Positions 29,801-37,095 of a stretch of DNA of 64,000 nucleotides are shown one piece after another; the first letter of the stretch is position 1, and every line of letters starts with the position of its first letter. The stretch covers positions 686,539-750,538 of the forward strand of contig NZ_RYZZ01000007.1 in assembly GCF_003989135.1 (NCBI RefSeq), read 5' to 3'. The position numbers were made by a program, and so were the translations under genes. Source of the stretch: Peribacillus cavernae. GTDB taxonomy: Bacteria > Bacillota > Bacilli > Bacillales > DSM-1321. Under the pieces are notes generated by a model. It had not been told where the DNA came from and searched no databases. It saw only the letters and a program-made list of their open reading frames with translations.

Positions 29801-30915
29801 GCCTGGTGGAAGGCATTCTTGACAGAGAGGATGTCTATGAAACAAAACCAGCTGATGATACAGATGGCATCGATGATCTTAGTGAATCATTAGCTGTTCC
29901 CGATTCTAAGCACGTTTTCCAAGATGCTAAGGCTGTTGAAACCGAATTTGGTTTTATAAAGAGTAAATTCACTGATAGTAAGAAACCTGATCTTCAAACT
30001 ACCCATGCCAATAAATCAAATGATGAGTCACAAACCGATTCTGCTTCTGAACCTATGCATACTCCAGAATCCATCTTCATGGATGAAATAAATGAGTTTC
30101 TTGACAGAGAGGATGTCCATAAAGTCCACCCTGCTGATGATACAGACCCGCTTCATAAGTCTGGAAAAATATGTTCTAAGACTGTAAAAAGCCCGTTTTC
30201 CACTTTTGTGGAAATTGACGATTTTCTTCATCATCCTATCTTTGGGGGAAAAGTTCAAAATACATTTGAATTTCTTGACCCAAACAATAAACAAATCCCT
30301 CAATTAAACACAAAACTATTCAATACAACTACTTATTATCCTGAACAGCCTTATTGTTGTTTAATTTTCTCTGAAGTTCATGAAATGATATTCTTATCAG
30401 ACACTGATCACCCTTATGGAACGAATAATAAAAATGAAAATTATGAATCAGCTGTGATTCCTGTACATCGACCACCATCTACGAAAACAAGAGAAGCAAA
30501 TCATGCATTTAATACTTCTCAAGATATCATAACTATGAGAGTCCCGGTTGTAGTAGGGGAATACAAAATTGAAATAATTGTGGAAGAAGAAGTTTTGTTT
30601 AAAGAAGATATTATGAGGGTTAAAGAAATCTCTAAGGAGATTGTATTGACAGATTGCCAATTTGTACCTACTCAATTTTCCCAATTATTAGAGGATGGGA
30701 CATGTACAGCAATAAAAGGAAATTTATTTATAGAAGGATATATACATCAAAATATTGAGTATAGTACAGCAGCTTGTGCGATAAATGCAGGTTCCGTACA
30801 AAAAGAGTCAAAAACTAACTTATATCAGTTACATCAAAAAATTGTATTAGAATTAGTCGTTCATTTACTACAAGTGCAACGAGTCCGAGTAAGTTTTAAT
30901 GAAAAAGAGAGCTAG
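26869..30915 (+). CDS. Giant acidic repeat protein, probable spore-surface (exosporium/coat) protein
   Basis: A 1348-aa protein with no signal peptide or membrane helix. Residues 1-50 are basic. Residues about 160-1093 hold about ten tandem units of 83-93 aa, each reading roughly TPESSLVEGILDREDVYET, ADDTDGIDDLSESL, KAAETEFGFKKTDFTDSKKP, DLQTTHADETNDESQT. The units are rich in Asp, Glu, Ser and Thr. Units 7-8 recur as 9-10 with a 546-nt offset and almost no changes. The last about 250 residues are non-repetitive and share blocks with the next gene: PFSTFVEIDDF, VPVVVGEYKIEIIVEEEV, NLFIEGYIHQNIEYS and KIVLELVVHLLQVQRV. GGGAGTG precedes the ATG. The C-terminal blocks recall CsxC-like spore proteins; that label is tentative. 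The frame is unbroken. Confidence 0.9.
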   Translation: MMKTPWINYEKMEQLRFKQKSTFKTSVIQKKFKSSSYHHIHKERINTDNDACGSVIVRSCDDTVETDDSHENYDINKVPELHEKNNVSKQMSIHKSCEYVRNHTDCTDSLSESYDCAVSEHVSQDDKSDENDNVLIKNDFQTAVNAGETSYEPQTDSSIEPMQTPESVCMNDILDGDDVYETKPADDTEGIEDIGESSGGRDSEHVSQDAKAAETKFGFKKSDFTDSKKPDLQTGHAVEINDESQTDSASESVQTPESSFVDEINEILDREDVYEKKPADETDGIDDFSESLAVSDSKPVSQDVKAAETEFGFKKTDITDSKKPDLQTGYADEINDESQIGSASEPMQTPESSLVEGILDGEDEYETNYADDTVNADNLSESSDVPDSEHVAKAAETDNVFRKSNFADKPAGHADEINDESQTDSASEPVQTPESSLVEGILDREDVYETNYADDTVSADNLSESSDVPDSEHVSQGAKVAETDNVFRKSNFEDKPAGHADEINDESQTDSASEPVQTPESSLVEGILDRKDVYETKPADDTDGIDDLSESLAVSDSKHASQEAKAAETRFGFKKTDFTDSKKPDLQTTHADETNNELQTGSASEPMHTPESSLVEGILGREDEYETNYADETDGIDDFSESLDVSDSKHVSQDVKAAETEFGFKKTDFTDRKKPDLQTTHADETNNELQTGSASEPMHTPEFSLVEGILDGEDEYETNYADETDGIDDLSESSDGLDLEHVSQEANKAAETKFGFKKTDFIDSKKPDLQTSNAAETNDESQTDSAIEPEQTPESSLVEGILDREDVYETKPADDTDGIDDLSESLAVPDSKHVFQDAKAVETEFGFIKSDFTDSKKPDLQTTHADETNDESQTGSASEPMHTPESNLVEGILDREDEYETNYADETDGIDDISESSDGLDSEHVSQEAKAAETEFGFIKIDFPDSKKPDLQTSNVAETNDESQTDSAIEPEQTPESSLVEGILDREDVYETKPADDTDGIDDLSESLAVPDSKHVFQDAKAVETEFGFIKSKFTDSKKPDLQTTHANKSNDESQTDSASEPMHTPESIFMDEINEFLDREDVHKVHPADDTDPLHKSGKICSKTVKSPFSTFVEIDDFLHHPIFGGKVQNTFEFLDPNNKQIPQLNTKLFNTTTYYPEQPYCCLIFSEVHEMIFLSDTDHPYGTNNKNENYESAVIPVHRPPSTKTREANHAFNTSQDIITMRVPVVVGEYKIEIIVEEEVLFKEDIMRVKEISKEIVLTDCQFVPTQFSQLLEDGTCTAIKGNLFIEGYIHQNIEYSTAACAINAGSVQKESKTNLYQLHQKIVLELVVHLLQVQRVRVSFNEKES
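27347..30090 (+). repeat. Tandem in-frame repeat array, about ten units
   Basis: Unit lengths are multiples of three (249-279 nt). Unit borders can be set at the recurring CAAACTCCTGAATCC or CATACTCCTGAATCC. Segments at about 29176-29460 and 29722-30006 are nearly identical over some 285 nt, a recent duplication of a two-unit block. The periodic composition also creates long false frames on both strands. Confidence 0.95.
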
Positions 30916-31076
30916 ATATTTTCTGAAAGTATCATAATTCGAAAAAATCATCTCTTAAATTGAAAAAATGTGAAAAAATGACTATTATACTAACCTAGAC
31001 AATAAAATTATTGCCGAATATCGTATTTATGTAGAGTTCAAAAGCTCACAAAAATAAAAAGGAGATGATTTTTTAT

Positions 31077-31847
31077 ATGACTGACCCAAATCACAAGCCT
31101 GACCCTTCTTATGAAGTAAAAGCGAAAGAACAAATACCATTAGACGATGAAGCAGTCGCACTAGTTGGAACAGTATTTAACCCAGCCGCAATTGTTAAAG
31201 TTCCAGTTGTATTAGCAGAGAGAAGCATTCAAGTTGTTGTAGAGGCAGATATTCCGCTTCATCCGCCAGCAACTGAAATTAAGAGAGTGACAAAGAACGT
31301 ATTTCTAGAGCAAGTCAAACTTGTACCTGTTAGATTTGCAGCGATTCCCGGAACTGCTGACTTTTTTCGAGTAACAAGAGCTAAATTGTTTGTATCAGGA
31401 TTCATTCGCAAAAATATTGAATATTCTTCAAAAGAATATAATGGTGTACTTCAGGATAAAATCGCGGAGGTTCCGTTTTCCGGTTTTGCAGAACTTGATG
31501 GAGTTGTACCAACTGGAGATTTCATGGTTTTCCCAGTTATCGGTATTTCCGAAACCAGTAAGGCTCAATTCCTTAATGAGAAAAACGATATAGTTCCCCG
31601 CCTGGATAAATATTTCTTTCAAAATCTCGTCAAATATAATGAACAACCATACGGTGAGTTAGTAGCCGCCAATTTCTTTGAACTTGATTTTTCACCAAAA
31701 ATGGTAACACCCGGAGGAGAGTTTGGCTTGTTGCGTGAAAAAATCGTAATGGACCTTGTTGTAAAAGTATTGCAAGTCCAACAATTGACTATCCCTGGTG
31801 CTATACAACAAAATCCTAATCTTAACGTAGGTACTATTGATAGCTAA
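31077..31847 (+). CDS. Probable spore coat/exosporium protein (CsxC-like)
   Basis: A 256-aa protein starting at ATG 31077; AAGGAG at 31059-31064 favours it over ATG 31065. It has no signal peptide. Three blocks are visible: A, VKVPVVLAERSIQVVVEADI through LFVSGFIRKNIEYSS (about residues 35-125); B, PFSGFAELDG through NEQPYGELVAANFFELDF (about 145-215); C, LREKIVMDLVVKVLQVQQL (about 225-245). The repeat protein upstream carries the same blocks in the order B-A-C. A CsxC-type spore surface role is inferred from this resemblance and the neighbour; confidence in the family name is moderate. Confidence 0.85.
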   Translation: MTDPNHKPDPSYEVKAKEQIPLDDEAVALVGTVFNPAAIVKVPVVLAERSIQVVVEADIPLHPPATEIKRVTKNVFLEQVKLVPVRFAAIPGTADFFRVTRAKLFVSGFIRKNIEYSSKEYNGVLQDKIAEVPFSGFAELDGVVPTGDFMVFPVIGISETSKAQFLNEKNDIVPRLDKYFFQNLVKYNEQPYGELVAANFFELDFSPKMVTPGGEFGLLREKIVMDLVVKVLQVQQLTIPGAIQQNPNLNVGTIDS

Positions 31848-31868
31848 TAGACCTTTCAAAGATTGAGA

Positions 31869-31912
31869 GTGCCAGGCACCAAACTATATTCGTCAGGTGC
31901 CTGGCACTTTAT
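31869..31912 (+). terminator. Inverted repeat/terminator after the CsxC-like gene
   Basis: GTGCCAGGCACC (31869-31880) and GGTGCCTGGCAC (31896-31907) are perfect arms followed by TTTATT. The GTGCCTGGCAC core is a motif that recurs in Bacillus intergenic regions. Confidence 0.7.
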
Positions 31913-32066
31913 TGCGAATCGCCAAATCCATCATGTATTGTACGAAGATGTAAGCGGAATCACGCTATTTTTATCAATGATGTTTGAGTGAAAGAAAGGG
32001 TACTTTATTTGGATAGCATTATGCATCTAAAATTAAAGGTATTTTTACTTTCAGTTCTCAATTCAC
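31913..32066. other. Intergenic region
   Basis: No gene or structure recognised between the inverted repeat and the csp promoter. Confidence 0.5.
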
Positions 32067-32215
32067 TTGCTTATTTAAGGAAAAACTGTTATCCTTAAGA
32101 GGAATTATTTTTGTTCGGTATAAACGATAGTAAACATGCTGTTTTATCGTCTTCATATCACTAAGAGCAAGGATAGTAATACATTGTGTGTTTAGCACAC
32201 TGGGAGGCAACATAA
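32067..32215 (+). promoter_or_regulatory. Promoter and long cold-shock leader of csp copy 1
   Basis: TTGCTT (32067-32072), 17 bp, TATCCT (32090-32095). The predicted leader of about 115 nt shares blocks with the leader of the second csp gene at 42.98 kb: AATTATTTTTGTTCGGT near the 5' end, GCAAGGATAGTAA, then ACATTGTGTGTTTA and CACACT before GGGAGGCAACA. The GTGTG/CACAC arms form a hairpin just before the Shine-Dalgarno site. This is typical of temperature-responsive csp leaders. Confidence 0.7.
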
Positions 32216-32416
32216 ATGGAACAAGGTAAAGTAAAATGGTTTAATGCAGAAAAAGGTTTTGGATTCATCGAACGCGAAGGCGGAGACGATGTATTCGTAC
32301 ATTTCTCAGCTATTCAAGGCGAAGGATTCAAGTCTCTTGAAGAAGGCCAGGACGTTACATTTGAAGTGGAACAAGGCCAACGCGGACCACAAGCATCTAA
32401 CGTTCAAAAAGCATAA
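32216..32416 (+). CDS. cspD: Cold-shock protein (copy 1)
   Basis: A 66-aa single-strand nucleic acid-binding OB-fold protein. It has RNP1 KGFGFIE and RNP2 VFVHFSAIQ, and starts [26 protein letters not shown] precedes the ATG. It acts as an RNA chaperone at low temperature. A near-identical paralogue lies at 43104; CspD rather than CspB/CspC naming follows the [10 protein letters not shown] start and is tentative. Confidence 0.95.
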   Translation: MEQGKVKWFNAEKGFGFIEREGGDDVFVHFSAIQGEGFKSLEEGQDVTFEVEQGQRGPQASNVQKA

Positions 32417-32432
32417 TTACCCTATCGTTTGT

Positions 32433-32468
32433 AAAAACAGACCCGGCTACTGCTGGGTCTGTTTTTAC
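32433..32468 (+). terminator. Terminator after csp copy 1
   Basis: AAAAACAGACCC (32433-32444) and GGGTCTGTTTTT (32455-32466) form perfect arms with a T tail. Confidence 0.9.
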
Positions 32469-32579
32469 TTATTAAAGTAAAATGAAAATAACTGAGAAAC
32501 TGCAGCTCTTTTTTTCTTAAATTCAGAAATAATGGTATGATTAGGACTGTAAAAGTTTTTATAAAAGGAGATGTTTTAG

Positions 32580-33014
32580 ATGGCTAAAAAAGGATACATA
32601 GAATTAACAGATGGTAATAATATTAGTTTTGAGCTTTATCCTGAGGAAGCTCCTAACACAGTTGCTAACTTTGAGAAACTAGCTAATGAGGGATTTTATG
32701 ATGGACTTAACTTTCATAGAGTAATCCCAGGGTTTGTAAGCCAAGGAGGCTGTCCAAACAAAAATGGTACGGGGGGCCCTGGCTATACGATCAAGTGTGA
32801 AACAGAGGGCAATCCTCATAAACATGAGGCAGGTTCTTTGTCAATGGCCCATGCAGGTAAAGATACAGGTGGCAGTCAGTTCTTTATTGTACATGAGCCT
32901 CAGGCTCATCTTAATGGGGTTCATACTGTTTTTGGCAAAGTCAAAGAGGGATTGGAACACGCTAGAAACATGAGTCAAGGAGCAGGAATTAATTCAATTA
33001 AAATATCTGAGTAA
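32580..33014 (+). CDS. ppiB: Peptidyl-prolyl cis-trans isomerase B (cyclophilin)
   Basis: A 144-aa cytoplasmic cyclophilin that speeds proline isomerisation during folding. Signatures are [20 protein letters not shown] (catalytic Arg), [26 protein letters not shown] and [19 protein letters not shown] precedes the ATG. Single-gene unit. Confidence 0.97.
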   Translation: MAKKGYIELTDGNNISFELYPEEAPNTVANFEKLANEGFYDGLNFHRVIPGFVSQGGCPNKNGTGGPGYTIKCETEGNPHKHEAGSLSMAHAGKDTGGSQFFIVHEPQAHLNGVHTVFGKVKEGLEHARNMSQGAGINSIKISE

Positions 33015-33020
33015 TTTAGT

Positions 33021-33048
33021 GAGGGGAGCAAAATGCTCCTCTTTTTTC
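33021..33048 (+). terminator. Terminator after ppiB
   Basis: GAGGGGAGCA, AAA, TGCTCCTC and a T-run form the stem. Confidence 0.85.
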
Positions 33049-33255
33049 TTATGTTTAATGAAGACAAGCTGCTTCAATTAAGAAACTTTGATCTATATGT
33101 AGAATTTTTGAATGGTAAAGTTCCTAGTCTTTCAAGAGCAAAATTCATTAGCTGCTGCAAATCGAACTGATAAAGGGATCAGGGTACAAAATATATTTTA
33201 GTGTAAAATTGTAGAGGTTGAAAGTAAAAGAATAGAAGAAGGGGCGGATCATCAA

Positions 33256-33792
33256 ATGCGCTTAGAAGGAAAGAAAATTGTTAGCCTCGTCCATCATGAA
33301 TTTGAAGACCTTGAACTTTGGTATCCGATATTAAGGCTGCAGGAAGAAGGGGCAGTGGTGCACCTGGCTGGAGAGAAAGCAAAAGAAAAGTATATGGGGA
33401 AATATGGTGTACCAGCAGTATCTGATTTTGCATATGGCGATATAAAGGCGGAAGAATACGATGCAATCTTAGTTCCAGGCGGTTGGGCACCAGATAAAAT
33501 CCGGCGCTTTCCGGAAGTGATCTCACTCATTCAGCAAATGGACGAAAACAAAAAGCCGATAGGACAGATCTGTCATGCCGGCTGGGTCTTGATCTCGGCA
33601 AAAATATTGCAAGGAAAAAAAGTGACAAGCACTCCCGGTATTAAAGATGACATGGAGAATGCAGGAGCAATCTGGTTTAATGATCCGGTTGTTACGGATG
33701 GCCACCTGGTATCAAGCAGGCGACCGCCGGATTTGCCGGATTATTTGAGAGAGTTTATAAAAGTAATCGAACAAAATAAAGGTTTGCAGTGA
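33256..33792 (+). CDS. DJ-1/PfpI family protein (YfkM-like)
   Basis: A 178-aa member of the DJ-1/PfpI superfamily. The nucleophile elbow cysteine with its following histidine is in GQICHAGWVL. Other signatures are VHHEFEDLELWYPILRLQEE, ILVPGGWAPD and VSSRRPPDLPDYLREF. The group includes general stress proteins proposed as proteases, chaperones or glyoxalases/deglycases; which applies here is not decidable. It stands alone with a terminator at 33823-33853. Confidence 0.9.
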   Translation: MRLEGKKIVSLVHHEFEDLELWYPILRLQEEGAVVHLAGEKAKEKYMGKYGVPAVSDFAYGDIKAEEYDAILVPGGWAPDKIRRFPEVISLIQQMDENKKPIGQICHAGWVLISAKILQGKKVTSTPGIKDDMENAGAIWFNDPVVTDGHLVSSRRPPDLPDYLREFIKVIEQNKGLQ

Positions 33793-33822
33793 ATAAAGAA
33801 TAGGGAAAGTGATGATTGACTA

Positions 33823-33853
33823 AACCACCATCATAAATGATTGGTGGTTTTTC
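33823..33853. terminator. Terminator between the PfpI gene and a convergent small gene
   Basis: AACCACCATCAT and ATGATTGGTGGTT pair with one bulge and run into TTTTC on the plus strand. Confidence 0.75.
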
Positions 33854-33863
33854 TGGATTAAAA

Positions 33864-34187
33864 TTAAAGAATACTTATAATCAACTTAGAATCAATTACA
33901 TCAAACTTTTCATTAACTAAGTTATCTCTTTTTAGCACACATTCAGCTGCAATATTATCGGTATAATTATCGACAATTTTAAGACTGTATTCACCAACAT
34001 TTAGCTGTTTGCAAATGATTGAATAATGGTCTTTTATAGCCGAAATATCTTTTTCAGTAAAACCATCTTCTACTTTGTAACTTTCTTCATTCCATGCTCC
34101 AATTAAAGAAAATTCTTTAATCTCTTGCTCCCGCTCGGTTTGAGCCAAGCTTATTTTTACTCTAAAATATCCAAAATCAAAATCCAT
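33864..34187 (-). CDS. Unrecognised 107-aa protein
   Basis: No family was recognised. The start is ATG 34187 (protein begins MDFDFGYFRVKISLAQ) because GAGGAGG lies 8 nt upstream; the frame itself runs further back to 34229. The protein is acidic, soluble and mixed alpha/beta by composition, with no signal or membrane segment. It is a single gene opposite the PfpI gene and next to a decayed glcF. A strong Shine-Dalgarno and intact frame support it as real. Confidence 0.7.
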   Translation of the reverse strand: MDFDFGYFRVKISLAQTEREQEIKEFSLIGAWNEESYKVEDGFTEKDISAIKDHYSIICKQLNVGEYSLKIVDNYTDNIAAECVLKRDNLVNEKFDVIDSKLIISIL

Positions 34188-34379
34188 ATACATAACCTCC
34201 TCATATATCGATATCCTTATAAAAGTCATTGGTTTGTCACATACTTTTATCAGCGAGGATATGGTCCGCCTTCTTTGATATACTTTTCCATTAAAAGAGG
34301 GAAGGTATTCCTTAAAGTTTGAAACACCGCCTCAATGGGGTATCGGATCCTTTAAAAAAGAGAGAAGATAAATAAAATT

Positions 34380-34426
34380 GAAAAATGGGCAAGAGAGTGG
34401 ATTCTCTCCTGCCCATTTATCTTTTT
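34380..34426 (+). terminator. Terminator-like hairpin before the glcF remnant
   Basis: AAATGGGC (34383-34390) and GCCCATTT (34411-34418), with GAGAG/CTCTC inside, then CTTTTTC. Its parent gene is not evident. Confidence 0.6.
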
Positions 34427-34439
34427 CGGTTATTGTTAG

Positions 34440-34936
34440 TTGTGAAAATATCAGTGTTTTTGGCAGTGATGATCCTGTATGGCCTGGATCACGCTAAACT
34501 ATTTTCTAAGAAAATTCGTGACATCAGTGAAATCATTCATGGGAAGGGTGAAATGCCAAAAACAATTGGAAAGGGTGAACGTGTAACCTACCGGCCTTCA
34601 TGCCATCTTCAATACGTTATTGAAGGTGAAGGATGCACCTGCCAAACTTGTTAAAGGCGTACCGAATGCTGAATACGTGGAACTCTCCGATAAGAAATAT
34701 TGCTGCGGTTCTGCCGGGATTTATAACTTATTGCAACCAGAACTGGCTAATGAGATACTGGATAAGAAGATGAAGAATGTAAAGAAAACGGACTCGGGTG
34801 TACTCATTACCGCCAACCCGGTTCCTTTTTGCAAATGAAATTTGGAATTGATAGAGAAGGTATGGAAGAAGTCATTGAAACCAAACATGTAGTTGACTAT
34901 TTAGTTGAATCAATTGAGAGAGCGGAAACCATTTAA
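34440..34936 (+). pseudogene. glcF: Glycolate oxidase iron-sulfur subunit remnant (glcF)
   Basis: C-terminal third of a GlcF/CCG-domain Fe-S protein split over three frames. Pieces in order: DHAKLFSKKIRDISEIIHGK and RPSCHLQYV; then, one base shifted, VKDAPAKLVKGVPNAEYVEL and CCGSAGIYNLLQPE; then, shifted again at ACCCGGTTCC, MKFGIDREGMEEVI and DYLVESIERAETI ending in TAA. An extra T after GTTA near 34621 explains one break. The N-terminal Fe-S clusters are absent. The functional link is to glycolate oxidation, whose product glyoxylate is the substrate of malate synthase G at the left edge. Confidence 0.82.
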
Positions 34937-34950
34937 ACAGGAGGATTTAA

Positions 34951-35796
34951 ATGAGTCAAACTAACAGCAGCAGCGTAATTTCAGTCAAGAACATTGATTG
35001 GAAACGAAATGGGAAGCAAATATTAAACGAGGTTTCATGGGATGTTCAAATGGGGGAGCATTGGGCACTTCTTGGGTTAAATGGATCAGGAAAAACTTCT
35101 CTGCTTAAGGTGATTACCGGGTATCAATGGCCTAATAGCGGAGAAGTTTCTGTTTTAGAAAAAAGATTTGGAAAGACGAATATTCCTGAATTGCGGAAAA
35201 GTATCGGCTGGGTGAGCGCCTCATTAGATGACCAGTTTCAGACACGTCTTAGTGATACAACGCTTGAAATCGTATTAAGCGGTAAATTTGCTTCAATTGG
35301 TTTATATGAGGAAATTACAGAAGGTGATGTAGAGAGAGGAAAGCAATTACTTGAACAGTTCAAAATAAGGCATTTGGCTGATCAATCAATTACCTCTCTT
35401 TCTCAAGGTGAAAAAAGAAAAGCAATGATTGCTAGAGCACTAATGGCTTCACCACGCTTGTTAATCCTAGATGAGCCCTGTAATGGATTAGATATCTACT
35501 CTAAGGAAGAACTATTGTCCACGATTGAAGAGATGATTGCTGCACCTGATGGCCCGACTTTATTGTATGTAACACACCATATTGAAGAAATCGTCCCTTC
35601 TATTTCCCATGCTTTGCTAATTAACTCTGGAAACGTAATAGCCAAAGGAGACAAGAAAACAACGTTAACAGAATCATTGCTAGAGAAGACTTTTAATGTC
35701 CCAATGTCACTAGAGTGGGAGAATGAACGCCCTTGGATACGTATTAAATTAGACAAGGGGATCGTGAAACAATTTCCGCATGTCGTTTCCACATAA
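34951..35796 (+). CDS. ABC transporter ATP-binding protein (YlmA/ModF-like)
   Basis: A 281-aa single ATPase. It has Walker A GLNGSGKTS, signature SLSQGEKRKAM, Walker B LLILDEPCNGLD and switch His in LYVTHHIEEI. The C-terminal 50 residues follow the usual ATPase domain. GGAGG precedes the ATG. No permease gene is adjacent. It is followed by an enoyl-CoA hydratase 16 nt later, so it may be co-transcribed. The substrate is unknown. Confidence 0.9.
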   Translation: MSQTNSSSVISVKNIDWKRNGKQILNEVSWDVQMGEHWALLGLNGSGKTSLLKVITGYQWPNSGEVSVLEKRFGKTNIPELRKSIGWVSASLDDQFQTRLSDTTLEIVLSGKFASIGLYEEITEGDVERGKQLLEQFKIRHLADQSITSLSQGEKRKAMIARALMASPRLLILDEPCNGLDIYSKEELLSTIEEMIAAPDGPTLLYVTHHIEEIVPSISHALLINSGNVIAKGDKKTTLTESLLEKTFNVPMSLEWENERPWIRIKLDKGIVKQFPHVVST

Positions 35797-35812
35797 GAAG
35801 GAGTTGAAAAAG

Positions 35813-36607
35813 TTGACTTTGACCGACGAAAAAAAAGTTTATTTGGATGTAAAAGATGGAGTAGGAACGATTTACATTAATCGGCCTGAAAAAAGGAATG
35901 CACTGACCTATGAGATGTGGGTTGATTTAGCCCGGTTAGTGGATGAGTGTAATGAAAACAGCGAAATAAAGGTGATTGTTTTCCGCAGCACAACGGATGT
36001 GGCTTTTTCAGCGGGAGCCGATATCGGGGAGTTCAAAACGATCCGTTATACAGCGGAAGGAGCCGCAAAATATAATGATGCAACCATGGTGCTTGAAGAA
36101 AAGATCGCAAAAAGTCCGAAACCAAGCATTGCCATGATATCAGGTTTCTGTGTCGGCGGGGGATGTGAAATAGCAGTCGCATGCGATTTTCGTTTTTCTG
36201 ATAACAGCGGCCGTTTTGGAATCACTCCGGCCAAACTCGGACTGATCTACAATACACCTGGCACGAAGAATCTAGTTGATTTGGTGGGCCCGGCACATGC
36301 AAAAGATATCTTGTTCACGGGTCGGATTATGGAAGCCGAAGAAGCTTTCCAGATGGGGTTAATTAATAGAATAATAGATAAAACCCAACTGGAAGCAGAA
36401 ACGTATCAGTTTGCTAAGCTTATCTGCCAAAATGCTCAAATGGCTGTCAGGGGGTCAAAAACGATTATTAATCGCGTTCTTGAGGGGGATGTAAAAGACT
36501 CTGAAAAAACAGCGGAATTAGTGCTTGAATCGTTTGAATCAGATGATTACCGTGAAGGAGTTTCAGCGTTTTTAGAGAAAAGGAAACCAAACTTTACGTT
36601 TTCTTAA
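35813..36607 (+). CDS. Enoyl-CoA hydratase/isomerase family protein
   Basis: A crotonase-fold acyl-CoA enzyme of 264 aa. It has INRPEKRNALTYEMW, the first oxyanion-hole segment FSAGADIGEFK and the second GFCVGGGCEIAVACDFRF. GITPAKLGLIYNTPG and GRIMEAEEAFQMGLINRIID are also typical. The start is TTG 35813, 9 nt after AAGGAG; the ATG at 35780 overlaps the upstream ATPase gene. A catalytic Glu of classical hydratases is not clearly in place, so isomerase or other crotonase activity is possible. Confidence 0.9.
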   Translation: MTLTDEKKVYLDVKDGVGTIYINRPEKRNALTYEMWVDLARLVDECNENSEIKVIVFRSTTDVAFSAGADIGEFKTIRYTAEGAAKYNDATMVLEEKIAKSPKPSIAMISGFCVGGGCEIAVACDFRFSDNSGRFGITPAKLGLIYNTPGTKNLVDLVGPAHAKDILFTGRIMEAEEAFQMGLINRIIDKTQLEAETYQFAKLICQNAQMAVRGSKTIINRVLEGDVKDSEKTAELVLESFESDDYREGVSAFLEKRKPNFTFS

Positions 36608-36660
36608 CAAATTTTTCTATCAGCAGCATTCTTTGTGAAAGTGTTCAAATCTTAAACATA

Positions 36661-36780
36661 GAGGTGATCACCAACAGGATTTATCGACTGAACGAGTTTG
36701 AGCCGAACATTGACCCGTCCGCCTATAATAGCTCCGGGTTCAACGCTGTACTTAGAAGAGATCAACATAATTCATAGAGT
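36661..36780 (+). pseudogene. Gamma-carbonic-anhydrase-like hexapeptide protein remnant
   Basis: After GAGGTGATCACC the frame reads IYRLNEFEPNIDPSAY from 36679; one extra base shifts it to IAPGST. That is the N-terminus of PaaY/YtoA-type gamma-carbonic anhydrase family proteins. The start codon is AGG instead of ATG. Everything beyond about 30 residues is lost. Confidence 0.55.
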
Positions 36781-37095
36781 ACCTGTAATAAATAAAAATA
36801 ATAGTTAAGAATATTTTTTATTATAAAGCAGGGGATGAAGGCTGTAACAAGAATAAGGTGATCCAGTCCATGCAGCAAAAGAACTTCATAATTCTACATT
36901 AAAGCCATGGTTAATATAATAGGGTTCTATGTACATTTGACTTGAAAAAGGTACCTAACTCAAATCAATTATGTCCATTAAAGACATAATAATATAGCTG
37001 ATTTCTCCTTAGCGTTGGAGAAATTAGCTTTTCTTTTCCAATAATTGTCTTATAGTGGATTTTACGTCAAAATGTTAGCGGTACCTCTTATATAC
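36781..37095. other. Gene-free stretch with two hairpins
   Basis: ATTATGTC (36968-36975)/GACATAAT (36983-36990) is a perfect 8-bp inverted repeat. AGCTGATTTCTCC (36996-37008)/GGAGAAATTAGCT (37017-37029) followed by TTTTCTTTT is a plus-strand terminator-like stem. No gene is seen. Confidence 0.55.

Noticed and set aside
27347..30090. Possible CRISPR array
   Set aside because: Units are 249-279 nt, coding and in-frame, with no short repeat/unique spacer pattern and no cas genes.
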